A stretch of 64,000 nt of DNA from Geotalea toluenoxydans JCM 15764 (GTDB taxonomy: Bacteria > Desulfobacterota > Desulfuromonadia > Geobacterales > Geobacteraceae). Every line of letters starts with the position of its first letter. Positions within the stretch are counted from its first letter, which is position 1. The position numbers were made by a program, and so were the translations under genes. The notes under the pieces were generated by a model, which saw only the letters and a program-made list of their open reading frames with translations, made no database searches and had not been told where the DNA came from. Shown one piece after another: positions 62,650-64,000 of this stretch. The stretch is from the NCBI RefSeq assembly GCF_001311985.1, contig NZ_BBCJ01000004.1, positions 62,001 to 126,000 of the forward strand. The letters are read 5' to 3'.

Positions 62650-63705
62650 ATGGAATTGTCCGTGCAGGCAAAAAAGAGTTTCGCAGGCTTCACACTTGAG
62701 GCCGATTTCACCGTCTCCGGCGACCGGATTGGCATTTTCGGTCAATCGGGAGGGGGCAAGTCCACCCTGGCTTCTCTCATTGCCGGCTTGCATAGTCCCG
62801 ACGCGGGGGAAATCTGCCTCGATGGCCATTGCCTTTACAGCAGTCGAAGGGGGATATCTGTGCCGCCCGAAAAAAGGCGGATAGCAGTCGTTTTCCAGCA
62901 GCCATGCCTCTTCCCCCACCTGGATGTCAGGTCCAATCTGCTCTACGGTTTCAAGCGCTGTGCCCCCGAGCATCGAACCGTCGACTTTGCCGTTCTGACG
63001 GAAGTCCTCAGGCTTGACGGCCTGCTGGGGCGGGGTGTCAACAATCTCTCGGGGGGCGAAAAGCAGCGGGTGGCCCTGGGAAGGGCAGTTCTGGCAAATC
63101 CCGCACTGCTGCTCATGGACGAACCTCTCTCTGCCTTGGATGATGGGCTCAAATTTCAGATCATTCCTTACCTGAAAAGTGTCAGTGTCGAGTTCGGCAT
63201 TCCCTATCTTTTCATCTCCCATTCGCTGATAGAAATGAGGCTGATGGCGGATCAGGTCCTGCCCGTCGAACGGGGCAGGATCCTTGAGCGCACGACCCCC
63301 GACGAGTTGGCCAGGGCACGTATGGGCTACAGCCAGGTGGGTTACATCAATCTGCTCAGGCTTGAAGACCCACGGCAGGTCGGCGGCATCCATGCCTACC
63401 GGTGGGGAGAAGCGGAGCTTTTCGTTTCCTCAGGGAGTGTTGAGTCTGCGTCCTTATTCGAACTCTCATCCAAAGACATCATCATCTTCAAAAAGCATCC
63501 GGAAGCCATAAGCGCCAGGAACCTGCTGAGATGTGTGATCGTCAAGACTTTTTCTTCGGGGAATACGGTGGGGGTTGAGCTCGCCTGTGGGTCGGGACGT
63601 CTGGTATCCGAAGTTGTAGCCGAAGCGGCCGAGGAACTGGGGATTGTGCCGGGATGCGAGGTATTTGCTGCAATCAAGGCTGCTTCTTTCAGAAAGCTGG
63701 AGTAG
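62650..63705 (+). CDS. modC: molybdate ABC transporter ATPase ModC
   Basis: An intact 351-aa ATPase. Walker A is GQSGGGKST (residues 31-39), the signature NLSGGEKQRVALGRA and Walker B LLLMDEPLSALDD. The last 120 residues form the MOP domain that binds molybdate and can regulate the transporter. It starts 3 bases after modB, so they are one transcription unit. A bidirectional terminator follows. MogA at 3.8 kb is another molybdenum-related gene in the window. Confidence 0.95.
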   Translation: MELSVQAKKSFAGFTLEADFTVSGDRIGIFGQSGGGKSTLASLIAGLHSPDAGEICLDGHCLYSSRRGISVPPEKRRIAVVFQQPCLFPHLDVRSNLLYGFKRCAPEHRTVDFAVLTEVLRLDGLLGRGVNNLSGGEKQRVALGRAVLANPALLLMDEPLSALDDGLKFQIIPYLKSVSVEFGIPYLFISHSLIEMRLMADQVLPVERGRILERTTPDELARARMGYSQVGYINLLRLEDPRQVGGIHAYRWGEAELFVSSGSVESASLFELSSKDIIIFKKHPEAISARNLLRCVIVKTFSSGNTVGVELACGSGRLVSEVVAEAAEELGIVPGCEVFAAIKAASFRKLE

Positions 63706-63731
63706 ACGGCATGTTTGATCATTAGGTACAG

Positions 63732-63768
63732 AAAAAAGAGGGCTGCCATTTCGGCAGCCCTCTTTTTT
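63732..63768. terminator. bidirectional rho-independent terminator
   Basis: An 11-bp perfect stem, AGAGGGCTGCC/GGCAGCCCTCT, with a 5-base loop, has an A run before it and a T run after it. It ends modABC and the converging gene at the right edge. Confidence 0.93.
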
Positions 63769-63789
63769 CTTGTTTATTTCAATGGAATC

Positions 63790-64000
63790 CTAGTGGGATC
63801 CCCCGGCAAGGAAGGCGAACAGCATGAGCACGACAAGGGTAAGACCGGTAATTACGGCTGTGAAGCCGAAGGCCTTGACGATGAAATCATAGGCGATACC
63901 GCTGGTGCGCTTGGCCCTGAAATTCTCGGTGATTCCCTGTTCCTCGTAACGTTTCCACTGGTCGCCACGCTCCTCAAGGAACTCATGCTTGGGCAACTGT
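63790..64000 (-). CDS. small membrane protein, 5' end beyond window
   Basis: The minus-strand frame is open through the right edge (cut there), and runs 70 codons to its stop. It has a polar N-terminal part (EFLEERGDQWKRYEEQG) and one C-terminal membrane helix (FTAVITGLTLVVLMLFAFLAGG). I do not recognise the family. The true start probably lies beyond 64000; the TTG at 63996 has no ribosome site visible. It ends just before the bidirectional terminator shared with modC. Confidence 0.6.
   Translation of the reverse strand, partial: QLPKHEFLEERGDQWKRYEEQGITENFRAKRTSGIAYDFIVKAFGFTAVITGLTLVVLMLFAFLAGGSH

Overview
The window looks like chromosome from a metal-reducing member of the Geobacterales (Desulfuromonadota). 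The clues are the gene families rather than any database match: a SMUG1-type glycosylase of the Geobacter kind, an HdrABC-FlxABCD cluster, SelB, many chemoreceptors and sensor kinases, and HD-GYP proteins flanked by HEAT repeats. About 30 of some 50 protein genes are broken by one-base reading-frame shifts, including genes that should be indispensable (fabH, mfd, hemG). Where the break can be read closely, one base is missing, usually from a run of 2 or 3 identical bases. I treat these as errors in the sequence, give each gene as one joined span, and state where the frame changes.

Layout. 1-4.3 kb: zinc-ribbon and SPFH proteins, a small orphan gene, a PHP phosphoesterase, SMUG uracil-DNA glycosylase, MogA/MoaB. 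4.3-9.4 kb: a lone receiver, a chemoreceptor, SelB, a four-helix-bundle protein. 9.5-13.2 kb: a heterodimeric ABC exporter. 13.4-21.1 kb: a seven-gene hdrC-hdrB-hdrA-flxD-flxC-flxB-flxA operon, predicted to be a soluble flavin-based electron-bifurcating NADH/heterodisulfide-reductase-like complex, with interspersed palindromic repeats in its gaps. 21-40.9 kb: housekeeping (hemG, cbpA, two parvulin isomerases, mfd, fabH, radA, dksA) with HEAT, HD-GYP and sensor-kinase genes.

41.0-48.0 kb: a genomic island of about 6.9 kb inserted in a tRNA-Ala(CGC) gene. An exact 54-bp direct repeat, the 3' part of the tRNA, marks both ends. Inside are a DUF4062/ATPase/winged-helix protein, an array of iteron-like repeats, and a two-gene operon of a SWIM zinc-finger protein and a fused archaeo-eukaryotic primase plus superfamily-2 helicase of the TOTE conflict-system type. 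No integrase is present. This is the best candidate for a little-described system, probably genome conflict or defence.

48-60 kb: a PAS kinase, then a chemosensory operon read leftward (STAS-cheA-cheW-mcp-cheR-cheB, ending in a kinase fragment), then an NtrC-type regulator with its kinase. 60-64 kb: a TVP38-family membrane protein, the molybdate transporter modABC, and the start of another gene at the right edge.
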